Source: Streptacidiphilus sp. PB12-B1b (GTDB lineage Bacteria > Actinomycetota > Actinomycetes > Streptomycetales > Streptomycetaceae). From it: a DNA stretch of 64,000 nt. Under the pieces are notes generated by a model. It ran no database searches, was not told the DNA's origin, and saw only the letters and a list, made by a program, of their open reading frames with translations. The position numbers were made by a program, and so were the translations under genes. Numbering within the stretch: the first letter of the stretch is position 1; every line of letters starts with the position of its first letter. Below are positions 48,266 through 61,222 of this stretch, in pieces. The stretch is from assembly GCF_014084125.1 (NCBI RefSeq), contig NZ_CP048405.1:2542001-2606000 (forward strand), read 5' to 3'.

Positions 48266-50714
48266 CGGCGGAAGCTGCGAGGGCGGCTGCGGCGGGCGGC
48301 AGGTCCTCCGGCAGCAGCAGCTGCAACTGCTCGGTGGTGACGTCCCGCAGCTGGGCCAGCCGGACGGCGTGCCGCTCGACCATGGTCTCGAAGACCTGGC
48401 GGGCGGTACGGCCGTTGCCGAACGACGGCCCCTTGGGGAGGACCGCGAAGTGCCCCAGCAGCGCGGCCACGGTCGCCTCCGCCAGCTCGTACTCCTGGTC
48501 GGCGGCCTGCCTGCGGGTGATCTCGACCAGCTCCGCCGCGGAGTAGTCCGCGAAACTGACGGTGCGTGAGAAGCGGGACGCCACACCGGGGTTGGAGGCC
48601 AGGAAGCGCTCCATCTCGGCGGTGTACCCGGCGACGATGACCACCACGTCGTCGCGGTGGTCCTCCATCAGCTTCACCAGGGTGTCGATCGCCTCCCGGC
48701 CGAAGTCCCGGCCGCCGTCCTCCGGCGCCAGCGCATAGGCCTCGTCGATGAACAGCACGCCGCCCAGCGACCGTTGGAACACCTCCCAGGTGCGCTGCGC
48801 GGTCGAGCCGATGTGCTCGCCGACCAGGTCCAGCCGGGCCACCTCGACCAGGTGGCCGCGCTGCAGCACCCCCAGCGAGGCCAGGATCTCGCCGTAGAGC
48901 CGGGCGACCGTGGTCTTGCCGGTGCCGGGGGAGCCGGTGAAGACCAGGTGCCGCCGCAGCGAGGGCGCCTTCAGCCCGGCCTGTTGGCGCCGGCGGCCCA
49001 CCGAGATCAGGTCGATCAGGGTGCGCACCTCCTGCTTGACGGTCTCCAGCCCGATCAGCGAGTCCAGCTCGGCCAGCGACTCCTCGGCCGGGCGGCAGTC
49101 CGGCAGCGGCGCGATCAGCGCCCGGGCGGGCGGGCCCTCGGCCGCCGCCTCGGTCCGGGCCGCCGGGACGGCCGTCCGGGCCGGGGCCGCCGGGGCGTCC
49201 CGCCAGGCCGCGGCGGTGGTCGCGCGCACCGGCTCGGCGGCCGGGGCAGGTGCGGCGTCGTCCGAGACGCAGCCGTCGACGACCGGGCCCGGCTCGGCGA
49301 ACTCGAAGCCGCCGCGGGCGTTCTGCTCGGCGCGGCAGCGGGTCAGCACGGTCCGGCAGCCGTCGATGACGTGGAAGCCGAAGCCCTTGCCGTTGCCGGC
49401 CCAGCACTCCTCGAAGGTGCCCCGGCCCGCCGCCGACACGTACACCGCGGCCTCGGTGCTGCCGCGCACCGAGCAGCGCCGCAGCACCGGGTCGGCGCCC
49501 TTGGTGACGATCACGCCGGTCGCCACGTCGGCGATCTCCACCTCGGTCAGCAGTCCGCCGCTGCCGTGGTCGCGGAACCACAGGCCGGTCCCGGCGTCCT
49601 GCATCCGGACCCGGTCCAGCCGCACCGTGGCGCCGTCGCGGACCGACACGGCGGTGTTGCGGACCTGGGTGAACGAGCAGTCCTCGGCCTGCGCCGCGGA
49701 GCCCCGGTCCAGCACGAACAGCGCGTCCGGGACGTCGTGCACCCGGCAGTCGGTCAGCTGAACCGAGGCGCCGTCGCTGACCCACACCGCCGGGTAGTCG
49801 CCGGTGCTCTCGCGGATCTCGCAGCCGACGGCCTCCACCCGGGTCTGCGGATCCCACACCGACAGGCCGTTGCGGGCGAACGAGCGCAGGCTGCCGCCCT
49901 GGATCCGGAGCACCGAGCGCCCGCGCAGGTCGGCGCCGTTCTCCGGGATGTCGTGCACCCGGCAGTCGGTCAACTCCAGCACCGCCTCGGTGTCCAGCGC
50001 CAGGCCGTTGTCGGTGACCCGGTGCACGGTGGAGCCGCTGATCCGGCCCACCGCGCGGTCCTCGGCCTGCACGCCGTTGCCGTTGATCTCGTAGAACTCG
50101 CAGTCCACCGCGTCCACCGCGGTGCCCTCGCCGGTCAGCACCAGCGCCGCCCCGGAGGCGTGGTGCACCCGGCAGCGCTCGAACCGCGCCGAGGCGCCCG
50201 CCCGCACCACCAGACCGGCCTGGCCGGCCGCCAGGACCTCGCAGTCCTCGAAGGACGCCGACGCCGCCAGCGCCACCCGGACGCCCAGGCCCCCCGGGTT
50301 GTCCACGGTGCAGCGGCGCACCACCGGGCGGGCGTCGCCGCGCACCTCGATGCCCACCGAGGAGCGGGTGGCGATCCGGCAGTCCGCCAGCTCCGGCTCG
50401 CCCGCCTCGACCAGCACCGCCGGGGCCGAGCCGTCCTGGCCCTCTAGCTCCAGCCCCTGCACCGACGCCGAGGCCAGCAGCGTCAGCGCGGTCCCGGCCG
50501 CCGGCTCGATCCGCACCGAGCCCGGCCCCTCGGCCGGACGCACCGTCACCGCCTTGTCGACCAGCACGTTCTCCCGGAAGACCCCGGGCCCTATGGTCAC
50601 GGTGTCGCCGTTCTCGGCGGCGGCCATGGCCTCGGCCATGCTGCCGTACTCGCCCGAGCGCCGCCGCCACCGGGAGGCCCCGTCCAGCGTCACCCGTACT
50701 ACGCCTGCTCCCAT
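48228..50714 (-). CDS. Parallel beta-helix protein fused to CbxX/EccA-type AAA+ ATPase
   Basis: 828 residues. The N-terminal 500 residues are right-handed beta-helix (pectate-lyase-like) repeats such as VTIGPGVFRENVLVDKAVTV, LTDCRVHDIPENGADLRG and LTDCRVHDVPDALFVLDRG. After a Pro/Ala linker comes an AAA+ domain of the CbxX/CfqX (EccA) type: LIGLETVKQEVRTLIDL, Walker A FTGSPGTGKTTVARLY, Walker B GGVLFIDEAYALAP, VVVIVAGYTAEMERFLASNPGVASRF (sensor/Arg finger). EccA-like ATPases serve type VII secretion. No ESX genes are nearby, so the role is open. The start ATG has GGGAG upstream. Confidence 0.9.
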   Translation of the reverse strand: MGAGVVRVTLDGASRWRRRSGEYGSMAEAMAAAENGDTVTIGPGVFRENVLVDKAVTVRPAEGPGSVRIEPAAGTALTLLASASVQGLELEGQDGSAPAVLVEAGEPELADCRIATRSSVGIEVRGDARPVVRRCTVDNPGGLGVRVALAASASFEDCEVLAAGQAGLVVRAGASARFERCRVHHASGAALVLTGEGTAVDAVDCEFYEINGNGVQAEDRAVGRISGSTVHRVTDNGLALDTEAVLELTDCRVHDIPENGADLRGRSVLRIQGGSLRSFARNGLSVWDPQTRVEAVGCEIRESTGDYPAVWVSDGASVQLTDCRVHDVPDALFVLDRGSAAQAEDCSFTQVRNTAVSVRDGATVRLDRVRMQDAGTGLWFRDHGSGGLLTEVEIADVATGVIVTKGADPVLRRCSVRGSTEAAVYVSAAGRGTFEECWAGNGKGFGFHVIDGCRTVLTRCRAEQNARGGFEFAEPGPVVDGCVSDDAAPAPAAEPVRATTAAAWRDAPAAPARTAVPAARTEAAAEGPPARALIAPLPDCRPAEESLAELDSLIGLETVKQEVRTLIDLISVGRRRQQAGLKAPSLRRHLVFTGSPGTGKTTVARLYGEILASLGVLQRGHLVEVARLDLVGEHIGSTAQRTWEVFQRSLGGVLFIDEAYALAPEDGGRDFGREAIDTLVKLMEDHRDDVVVIVAGYTAEMERFLASNPGVASRFSRTVSFADYSAAELVEITRRQAADQEYELAEATVAALLGHFAVLPKGPSFGNGRTARQVFETMVERHAVRLAQLRDVTTEQLQLLLPEDLPPAAAALAASAATTAAAASPVRG

Positions 50715-50885
50715 GGTGCTCCCATTTCCCGAGGGACGACCCCCGGACCCCCGGGACACCGCGGCCCCCCGCTGTCTCGCCCCGCCCAACGGTACTGCGT
50801 CACGCACCGCGGCCCCGCCCCGACGGGTACAACGAGCCGGACGCCGATCGGTCGCCTTCCACCGCCGATCCCCGCTGACGCGCCG

Positions 50886-51734
50886 TCAACCAGCGCGCCG
50901 GTCCGGCTCCGGCAGCGGCCCCTGCTCCAGCACGGTGACCCGGTCGCCGACCCGTATCGTGCCCAGCTCGCCGACCGGGACCAGCAGCATCCCGAAGCCC
51001 AGGGTCCGGCCGAACTTCCGGTGCCGGCCCAGCGCCTTCAGCGGCTCCGGGCCGCGCCGGTCGCCGGTGGCCGGGTCCAGCGTGGTCATCACACAGCGGC
51101 CGCACTGCTCGGCCACCCGGAACTCCACCGCTCCTATGCGCAGCCGCAGCCAGCCGGTCTCGGCCCACGCGCCCGCACCCTCGACCACCACGTTGGGGCG
51201 AAACCGCCCCATCGGCACGGGCGCGCCCCGGACCGGGTCGTCCGGATGGTCCCCGGCGATCAGCCGGTTCAGGTCGTCCAGCGAGGCGGTGCTGGCCAGC
51301 TGCAGCGGGTACCCGTCGGCCAGGCTGACCAGGTGCTCGGTCGGGCGGCGGGCGGCGTCGTCCAGGTAGACCAGCCGCAGGTCGGCGTCGAGCAGCTTGC
51401 TGAACCAGGCGGACGCCTCCTGCGCGGCCTCGACGGTCTCCATCGGGTCGCCGAACATGGTCACCGGCCGGGGCTCGCCGACCGGGGCCTCGATCTCCAG
51501 CGACTGCCCGTCCGGCGCCTCCACCAGCAGCGATCCCGGCCGCCCGGCGATCCCCGGGGTCGCCCGCAGCTGTCCCAGCCGGGGGTCCTGCCGCTGCGAC
51601 ACCATCTCGCCGTCGGCGCCGACCAGCATCCAGCGCCGGTCGTGCTCCAGCCCCCAGGGCTCCACCGCGGCCTCGGGCACGACGACCGGGGCGAGGGACT
51701 TGACCGGGTAGACCAGGAGATCCGTGACGCGCAT
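50886..51734 (-). CDS. MOSC-domain protein (mARC-like)
   Basis: 282 residues. It has an N-terminal MOSC-associated beta barrel (VTDLLVYPVKSLAPVVVPEAAVEPWGLEHDRRWMLVG) and a C-terminal MOSC domain with RFRPNVVVEGAGAWAETGWLRLRIG and the conserved cysteine block VAEQCGRCVMTTLDPATG. In mARC/YcbX proteins this Cys binds the molybdenum cofactor and the enzyme reduces N-hydroxylated compounds. A nearby electron-donor gene is not seen. ATG start, monocistronic. Confidence 0.92.
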   Translation of the reverse strand: MRVTDLLVYPVKSLAPVVVPEAAVEPWGLEHDRRWMLVGADGEMVSQRQDPRLGQLRATPGIAGRPGSLLVEAPDGQSLEIEAPVGEPRPVTMFGDPMETVEAAQEASAWFSKLLDADLRLVYLDDAARRPTEHLVSLADGYPLQLASTASLDDLNRLIAGDHPDDPVRGAPVPMGRFRPNVVVEGAGAWAETGWLRLRIGAVEFRVAEQCGRCVMTTLDPATGDRRGPEPLKALGRHRKFGRTLGFGMLLVPVGELGTIRVGDRVTVLEQGPLPEPDRRAG

Positions 51735-51795
51735 GGCCCCATGATGCCGCAGCCGCCGCGGCGGCGGTCGGCCGCGGGGCGCCCGGGTGCGTGAA

Positions 51796-51826
51796 GGGGC
51801 CGATCAGCGCGTCGCTGATCGGCCCC
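51796..51826. terminator. Terminator between the DUF6643 gene and the MOSC gene
   Basis: A 14-bp perfect stem (51796-51809 with 51813-51826) around a 3-nt loop CGT. It lies 38 nt after the DUF6643 stop, on its transcript side. Confidence 0.9.
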
Positions 51827-51863
51827 CGATGACCTGCCTGTTGTCCTCGTCCCCCCGGACGTG

Positions 51864-52385
51864 TCAGAACCCCTGGTAGCCGCCCCGCTGCTGCTGCGGG
51901 TACTGCTCCTGGTACTGCACCGGGCGCAGCGGCGCGACCGGCGCCACCGGGCGCTGGTACGCCGGGGCGGGCGCGGGCTGCTGCGGGAACTGCTGCCCGG
52001 GGCCTTGCTGCTGCGGGATCTGCGGCTGCGGGGCGCCGTACTGCGGCTGGGCGAACTGCGGCGCGCCGAACTGCGGGGCGCCGTACTGCGGCGAGGGGAA
52101 CGGCTGCGCCGCGTACTGCGGCTGCGGCTGGCCCGGCGCGCTGTAGCCGGGGCTGCTCGGGCCGGGGCCCAGGGCGAGCCGGGGCGCGGGCAGCGCGGGG
52201 AGGTTGCCGCCGAAGGTGCTGGGGCGGTAGCCGTTGTCGTAGGCGGGCGGCAGGGCCGCCGGCACGTTGATCGGAGCGATCTGCGGAACGCCCCGTTCGG
52301 CGACCAGGCTGTCGTAGATCGGGGTGTCCGAAGCAAAAGACGGAGCGTAGTAACCGACTCCGTCGTAGCGGCGAGGGGAGGTCAT
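51864..52385 (-). CDS. Pro/Gln-rich protein, DUF6643 family
   Basis: 173 residues. The conserved N-terminus SFASDTPIYDSLVAERGVPQIAPINVP is followed by a low-complexity tail with repeats of QYGAPQF/QFGAPQF and PQQQG. It has no membrane segment. The family is specific to streptomycete-type bacteria and has no known function. The conserved part may be the functional element; the tail is probably disordered. Confidence 0.85.
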   Translation of the reverse strand: MTSPRRYDGVGYYAPSFASDTPIYDSLVAERGVPQIAPINVPAALPPAYDNGYRPSTFGGNLPALPAPRLALGPGPSSPGYSAPGQPQPQYAAQPFPSPQYGAPQFGAPQFAQPQYGAPQPQIPQQQGPGQQFPQQPAPAPAYQRPVAPVAPLRPVQYQEQYPQQQRGGYQGF

Positions 52386-52636
52386 GACGCATACGGTAAG
52401 CCCACAATGTGCCTGCTGAGGAGAGTGTCACGGCAGGGAGTTGGAGCGTTCTCGGAGCCGGGGTACCGCTCGGCCGGTCGAAAGTATGAAAAAAGGTCAG
52501 ATCCCGGCATGGCGCACCCCCTGTTCATCCTGCATCTTCACAGAACGTTAACCGGGTAGCTGTTCGCCTGCCTGCCGGAAACGGCCCCTCGTACGGCCGT
52601 CCGCCCCGCGTTGATCAGCGCGGCCGTTCACCCGAA

Positions 52637-52671
52637 CGCGCGGGCGCGGACCACCGGTCCGCGCCCGCGCG
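52637..52671 (-). terminator. Terminator after the PAC2 gene
   Basis: A 16-bp perfect stem CGCGCGGGCGCGGACC / GGTCCGCGCCCGCGCG with a 3-nt loop, 25 nt after the PAC2 stop. Confidence 0.9.
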
Positions 52672-52696
52672 CTCACGCTCCGCGTCCGCCGGGCGC

Positions 52697-53578
52697 TCAC
52701 TCCGCCGGGTCGCCCTCGGAGGCCTTCCCGGGCGGCTGGTTGTCCCGCCGCTTCAGGTACCGCTCGAACTCGCGGGCGATGGCCTCGCCGGACGCCTCCG
52801 GCAGCTCCGCGGTGTCCTTGGCCTCCTCCAGCTGCTGCACGTACTCGGCGACCTCGCTGTCCTCGGCCGCCAGCTGGTCCACGCCCAGCTGCCAGGCCCG
52901 GGCGTCCTCGGGCAGCTCGCCCAGCGGGATGCGCACGTCCAGCAGGTCCTCGACCTTGTTCAGCAGCGCCAGCGTCGCCTTGGGGTTCGGCGGCTGGGCG
53001 ACGTAGTGCGGCACCGCGGCCCAGAAGGTCACGGTCGGGATGCCCGCGTGGGCGCACGCCTCCTGCAGCACGCCGACGATCCCGGTCGGGCCCTCGTACC
53101 GGCTCTCCTCCAGGTCCAGCCGGCGCGCCAGGTCCCCGTCCGAGGTCACCCCGCTGACCGGCACCGGGCGGGTGTGCGGGGTGTCGCCCAGCAGCGCGCC
53201 GAGGATCACCACCATCTCCACGCCCAGCTCGTGGGCCAGGCCCAGCAGCTCCTGGCAGAACGTCCGCCAGCGCATGCTCGGCTCGATGCCCCGGATCAGC
53301 ACCAGGTCCCTGGTCCGGGGCTCGGTCACGCGCACCACCGACAACCGGGTCGTGGGCCAGGTGATCCGCCGCACGCCGCCGTCCATCCACACGGTCGGGC
53401 GGTTCACCTGGAAGTCGTAGTAGTCCTCCGCGTCCAACGCGGCGAAGACCTTCCCGCCCCAGATCTCGTCCAGGTGCTCCACCGCCGACGACGCGGCGTC
53501 GCCCGCGTCGTTCCAGCCCTCGAACGCGGCCACCATGACCGGGTCGATGAGCTCTGGCACGTCCTCGAGCTCGACCAC
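52697..53578 (-). CDS. PAC2-family protein
   Basis: 293 residues. PAC2 proteins are homologous to the proteasome assembly chaperone and are near-universal in actinobacteria. Visible motifs: DPVMVAAFEGWNDAGDAASSAVEHL, LVLIRGIEPSMRWRTFCQELLGLA, VVILGALLGDTPHTRPVPV and YEGPTGIVGVLQEACAHAGIP. The C-terminus is a charged helix. The GTG start at 53578 is in a suitable place. The chaperone role in proteasome assembly is inferred from the family name only. Confidence 0.93.
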   Translation of the reverse strand: MVELEDVPELIDPVMVAAFEGWNDAGDAASSAVEHLDEIWGGKVFAALDAEDYYDFQVNRPTVWMDGGVRRITWPTTRLSVVRVTEPRTRDLVLIRGIEPSMRWRTFCQELLGLAHELGVEMVVILGALLGDTPHTRPVPVSGVTSDGDLARRLDLEESRYEGPTGIVGVLQEACAHAGIPTVTFWAAVPHYVAQPPNPKATLALLNKVEDLLDVRIPLGELPEDARAWQLGVDQLAAEDSEVAEYVQQLEEAKDTAELPEASGEAIAREFERYLKRRDNQPPGKASEGDPAE

Positions 53579-53695
53579 CCGGGCCTCCTTCCGCTTGCCG
53601 TGGAACCAGCTGTTCCACGGATGGTTAAGTGCCCAGCGTACGGCGAAGAATGCCCGCAGGTCCGGGAGTAACCGCGCACGGCCGACGGGTGTCGG

Positions 53696-54712
53696 TCAGC
53701 GGACCCAGTCCGCCCGGTACGCCGCCCAGTCCTGCGCGGTGGCGGTGAAGTCCGCGTACAGCGCCACCCCGAACCCGGCCCGACCCCGGTCTGCCAGCCG
53801 CACCCCCCGGATCGCCGCGGCCACGGTCTCCGCCGAGGCCACGTGGCCGAGCGCGTCCGCGTGGTACGCCGGGAGCCCGATCAGCAGGTCGACCGAGGGC
53901 GGTACCGCGTCCAGCGCCAGCGCGGTCTGCTGCTCGACGTAGCCGGAGTCCAGGCTCGGCAGCGGCATCCCGGTGTCGTAGGCCATCACCGCTACCTGGT
54001 CCACCCGCGCGGCCACCTGCGCCAGGTAGCCGGACGACCACCACTTGGGGTGCCCGGTCAGCAGCCCGGCCACGGCGTGCAGCCCGGGCAGCGGGTCGAT
54101 CTGCGGGACGGACACCGACAGCACCCGGCCGCGGGCCCCGGTGAGGGCGTGCACCCGGGCCAGCAGCCGCAGGAAGCCCGGATCGCCCGAGTGCACCGGC
54201 TCCAGGTCCAGCTGCACCCCGTCGAAGCCGGCGTCGAGCACCTGTCCGACCGCGCCGGTGAGGTCCACCCGGTCCGGGTCCAGGCCCGGGCCCTCGGAGT
54301 CCACCGTGTCGCCGAGCCAGGACTGGACCCGTATCCCCGGGGCCGCCCGGTGCAGGGCCCGCACCAGCCAGGCCGCGCGCGGGTACAGCGCCGGGTCCAG
54401 CGTGCCGTCGTCGGCCAGCGGGCCGGTGTGGACGAACAGGTCGTGCACCCCGGTGCCGCGCAGCCGGGCGGCCAGGGCCAGCACGTCGGCCTCGTCCTTG
54501 CGGCCGTCCACCCAGGCGTGGCCCAGCCACACGGCGTCCCCGCCCCGGCTGCGGGCGTGCGCCGGGGGAGTGCCCGCGTCGTCGGCCCACAGCCCGCCGG
54601 CGCCCCCGATCAGGCCGCCCACCAGCGCCAGCGCCAGCGTCACGGTCAGCCGTCCGGCCCAGCGCCCGGCGAGCCGGTAAGCCCGGCGCGCACCCGTTGT
54701 CCCGTCTGCCAT
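53696..54712 (-). CDS. Secreted/membrane-anchored GH18-like protein
   Basis: 338 residues. A basic N-terminus and signal/anchor helix (LTVTLALALVGGLIGGAGGL) precede a TIM barrel. The GH18 chitinase-type signature DGxxxDxE is seen in FDGVQLDLEPVHSGD, with the acidic catalytic residue at the end. VSVPQIDPLPG and QVAVMAYDTGMPLPS are also typical of GH18-related strands. It may be a glycosidase or an inactive relative; the substrate is unknown. ATG at 54712. It is divergent from metH. Confidence 0.82.
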   Translation of the reverse strand: MADGTTGARRAYRLAGRWAGRLTVTLALALVGGLIGGAGGLWADDAGTPPAHARSRGGDAVWLGHAWVDGRKDEADVLALAARLRGTGVHDLFVHTGPLADDGTLDPALYPRAAWLVRALHRAAPGIRVQSWLGDTVDSEGPGLDPDRVDLTGAVGQVLDAGFDGVQLDLEPVHSGDPGFLRLLARVHALTGARGRVLSVSVPQIDPLPGLHAVAGLLTGHPKWWSSGYLAQVAARVDQVAVMAYDTGMPLPSLDSGYVEQQTALALDAVPPSVDLLIGLPAYHADALGHVASAETVAAAIRGVRLADRGRAGFGVALYADFTATAQDWAAYRADWVR

Positions 54713-54840
54713 TCCCCGCCCCGATCCGTTCCCGTCCAACCTGCAGTCACTCCAGCGGGGCTCATGGCCCAGCGACTAGGCTGGCCGGGCGCGCCTGACT
54801 CGCGCGCAGTCGACAGCCGTCGCACCCAGGGAGCAGCAGC

Positions 54841-58401
<3,561 letters not shown>

Positions 58402-58474
58402 ACACCGCGCGCAACGTGCGGCGGAGCGGGCCGGGCGGCCTATCGTGGTCTCTCCACGACCAGGAAGGCCGCCC

Positions 58475-59185
58475 GTGACGACGTACGCCTCCACCGTCTC
58501 CCCCGACCGGGAGTCCACCGGCCTACAGGCCGTCCTGCTGGACATGGACGGCACGCTGGTGGACACCGAGGACCTCTGGTGGGAGGCGGAGTGCTCGCTG
58601 CTGGCCGAGCACGGCCACGTGCTCGGCCCGGCCGACCGGCAGGCCGTGGTCGGCGGCCCGATGAGCCGGGTGGTGGCGCACCTGCTCGCGGTCAGCGGGG
58701 CGGACCTGACCGCGGAGCTGTTCAGCGCGATGATCAACGAGCGCTTCACCCAGATGATCGCCGGCGGGGTGCCGCTGCGCCCGGGCGCGGCGGCGCTGCT
58801 GGCCGAGCTGGCGGCCGAGGGCGTCCCGACCGCCCTGGTCTCCGCCGCGCACCGGCGGATCATCGACCTGGTGCTGCGCAGCCTGGGCGGCCACCCCTTC
58901 GGCTTCACCGTGGCCGGGGACGAGGTCGAGCGGACCAAGCCGCACCCCGACCCCTACCTGCTGGCCGCAGCCCGGCTGGGCGCCGACCCGGCCCGCTGCG
59001 TGGTGATCGAGGACGCCCCGACCGGCGTCCGGGCCGGCGAGGCCGCGGGCTGCCGGGTCCTGGCGGTGCCCTCGGTGACCCCGATCGAGGCCCTTCCGGG
59101 GCGCACGGTGCTGGAGTCGCTGGAGGGGGTCAGCGTGGCCTTGCTGCGCGGGCTCGTCCCTGGTACTGACAGGGCATCAAGGTAA
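58475..59185 (+). CDS. HAD-family phosphatase
   Basis: 236 residues. HAD motifs: LLDMDGTLVDTEDLWW (nucleophile and acid Asp), TALVSAAHRR (motif II), VAGDEVERTKPHPDPYLLAAARLG (motif III Lys) and CVVIEDAPTGVRAGEAAG (motif IV). The cap is alpha-helical, as in beta-phosphoglucomutase-like phosphatases. The substrate is unknown. GTG start with AGGAAGG upstream; it follows metH by 73 nt and may share its transcript. Confidence 0.92.
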   Translation: MTTYASTVSPDRESTGLQAVLLDMDGTLVDTEDLWWEAECSLLAEHGHVLGPADRQAVVGGPMSRVVAHLLAVSGADLTAELFSAMINERFTQMIAGGVPLRPGAAALLAELAAEGVPTALVSAAHRRIIDLVLRSLGGHPFGFTVAGDEVERTKPHPDPYLLAAARLGADPARCVVIEDAPTGVRAGEAAGCRVLAVPSVTPIEALPGRTVLESLEGVSVALLRGLVPGTDRASR

Positions 59186-59477
59186 CTACCTGCTAACGCC
59201 AAATCGGTCATTCTGGCCCATTGGCGAACAAGACGCACCGGCGTGGGCGAACCCTGGGTCAGCTGCCCTGGGGCTTCGTGACATCGTATGGGACGCTACA
59301 GGCGATCGAACCCTAGCGTGGATCACGCGTCACCCCCGTGCGTGGTGTCGTGTGCTGCGCGGCCGCCCCCTCACGCCGTGCTGATGCGCCCTGGAGCACA
59401 CCCCGTTCCGGGGCAGTGGCGCGGTCGTACGACCTTGGTACGGCGTCCACAGCGCCGGCCAGGAAACGAAGGAAGTC
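59186..59477. other. Intergenic promoter region of the lipoprotein gene
   Basis: 292 nt without a gene. A 6-bp dyad CGCCAA/TTGGCG (59197-59202/59221-59226) with an 18-nt spacer is present, and TAGCGT around 59312 could be a -10. The rest is unremarkable. Confidence 0.4.
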
Positions 59478-61133
59478 ATGTCAGCAGCCAAACGACTGGC
59501 GACGCTCGGCTGCGTCGGCCTGCTCGCCGCAACGTCCGCCTGCTCCTCCTCCAGCTCCTCGTCGGGCGGGGTGGACGGGGCGCCCAAGACCGCCATCACC
59601 ATGGGCACGATCGAGTCGTACAGCTCGCTCGACCCGGCCGGTGCCTACGACACCGGGTCCTGGCTGGTGTTCTACAACATCTACCAGCGCCTGATGAGCT
59701 ACGCCCCGGGCGCCACCATCCCCACCCCGGACGCGGCGCAGAACTGCTCGTTCGCCGACAGCACCGACACGGTCTACACCTGCACCCTGCAGTCCGGGCT
59801 GACCTTCTCCAACGGCGACCCGCTGAACGCCGCCGCGGTGAAGTACTCCATCGACCGGGTCATCCAGATCGGCAAGCTGAAGCGCGACAACGACTCCGGC
59901 GTCAGCGTCCTGCTGAGCACCGTGCAGTCGGTGACCACCAGCGGCGACCTGGGCATCACCTTCCACCTGAACACCTCGGACGCGACCTTCCCCGACCGGC
60001 TGGCCTCCGGCGTCGGTTCGATCGTCGACCCCAAGACCTTCCCGGCGACCTCGCTGCTGCAGGGCGACAACCCGGTCGGCTCCGGCGTCTACCAGGTCGA
60101 CTCGGTCAAGCTGGGCCAGCCCCAGGGCGGCCGGGCCAACCCGCAGTCGGTCTCGATGTCGCTGAACGCCGACTACAAGGGCCAGGCGATCACCGCCACC
60201 AGCAAGCCGCTGAACTCCAGCGTCCAACTGAACTACTACACCACCCCCGCGCAGATGATGACCGCCCTGAACAGCGGCGCCATCGACATGAACGCCAGCA
60301 CCGACATCGCCTCGAGCGACCTGGTCCGGCTGGAGGGCGCCCAGATCCTCGGCAAGGGCCTGCAGGTCGACACCGGCGCCGGCACCCAGACCCGGATGAT
60401 CGTGCTGAACGTCAAGAACGGCCCGTTCAGCAACCCGGCGACGCGCAAGGCGGTCGCCGAGATGGTCGACCGCAACGCGATAGCCTCGCAGGTCTACCAG
60501 CGCACGGTGGTGCCGCTGTACTCGGTGATCCCCGGCGGCATCGGCGACGCCACCACGGCCTACCAGGACGTCTACGGCGCCGACCCGACCGCCGCCTCCG
60601 AGGTCCGCAGGCAGCTGGACAACGCCGGGGTCAAGCTGCCGATCAGCTTCGACTACTCCTACGCCCAGTCCTCCCCGGGCGCCGACGCCGAGGCCGCGCT
60701 GGTCAAGCAGGAACTGGAGACCGGCGGCGTCTTCAAGGTCAACCTGAAGCCGGTGGCCAACCTGAACGACCTGATCGGCGAGTGGGGCACGGGCAAGGTC
60801 GAGGCGTCGGTCTCCGGCTGGTCCTCCGACTACCCGGACCCGGACGACTACGTCTCCCCGTTCCTGGGCGCGCCCGGCACCTTCGGCAGCTACTACACCA
60901 ACGCGTACATCAGCAACACGCTGGTGCCGCAGACCCTCCAGCAGAGCGACCGCAGCAGCGCCGACCTGCAGACCGAGCTGGGCAAGATCCAGACCCAGTT
61001 CGCCAAGGACGCGGCCTACATCCCGCTGTGGCAGAACAAGCAGTACGTGGTGACCCAGGCCGACGTCACCGGCGTCCCGCTGACCCTGGACACGGCCGGC
61101 ATCATGCGCTTCTGGATGGTCGGCAAGAACTGA
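59478..61133 (+). CDS. ABC transporter solute-binding lipoprotein (peptide/opine family 5)
   Basis: 551 residues. Lipoprotein signal: LATLGCVGLLAATSAC with Cys as the lipidation site, then a Ser-rich linker. The family 5 binding fold shows SSLDPAGAYDTGSWLVFYNIYQRL, CTLQSGLTFSNGDPLNAAAVKYSIDRV, FHLNTSDATFPDRLAS, GVYQVDSVKLG, MIVLNVKNGPFSNPATRKAVAEMVDR and VSGWSSDYPDPDDYVSPFLG. No permease or ATPase genes follow, so its transporter is elsewhere. The transported solute is probably a peptide or similar. AAGGAAG precedes the ATG. Confidence 0.93.
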   Translation: MSAAKRLATLGCVGLLAATSACSSSSSSSGGVDGAPKTAITMGTIESYSSLDPAGAYDTGSWLVFYNIYQRLMSYAPGATIPTPDAAQNCSFADSTDTVYTCTLQSGLTFSNGDPLNAAAVKYSIDRVIQIGKLKRDNDSGVSVLLSTVQSVTTSGDLGITFHLNTSDATFPDRLASGVGSIVDPKTFPATSLLQGDNPVGSGVYQVDSVKLGQPQGGRANPQSVSMSLNADYKGQAITATSKPLNSSVQLNYYTTPAQMMTALNSGAIDMNASTDIASSDLVRLEGAQILGKGLQVDTGAGTQTRMIVLNVKNGPFSNPATRKAVAEMVDRNAIASQVYQRTVVPLYSVIPGGIGDATTAYQDVYGADPTAASEVRRQLDNAGVKLPISFDYSYAQSSPGADAEAALVKQELETGGVFKVNLKPVANLNDLIGEWGTGKVEASVSGWSSDYPDPDDYVSPFLGAPGTFGSYYTNAYISNTLVPQTLQQSDRSSADLQTELGKIQTQFAKDAAYIPLWQNKQYVVTQADVTGVPLTLDTAGIMRFWMVGKN

Positions 61134-61147
61134 CCCCCGGCGCCCCC

Positions 61148-61201
61148 GACGGCGGCGGGCCGGGCCGGACCCCCCGAGGTTCCGCCCGGCCCGCCGCCGT
61201 C
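61148..61201. terminator. Terminator between the lipoprotein gene and the response-regulator gene
   Basis: An 18-bp perfect stem (61148-61165 with 61184-61201) continuing inward as a shorter helix. It serves two convergent genes. Confidence 0.9.
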
Positions 61202-61222
61202 GCCGCGTCCGGGCGTCGCCGG

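Noticed and set aside
44768-48586. 1272-codon open frame antisense to the hydrolase and regulator region
   Set aside because: Arises from high GC bias; no recognisable motifs.
48228-50714. Type VII secretion locus
   Set aside because: Only the EccA/CbxX-like ATPase domain is present; no EccB-E, mycosin or WxG100 genes are in the window.
54740-54840. Cobalamin or SAM riboswitch before metH
   Set aside because: Only about 100 nt are available and no B12-box or SAM-aptamer core is seen.
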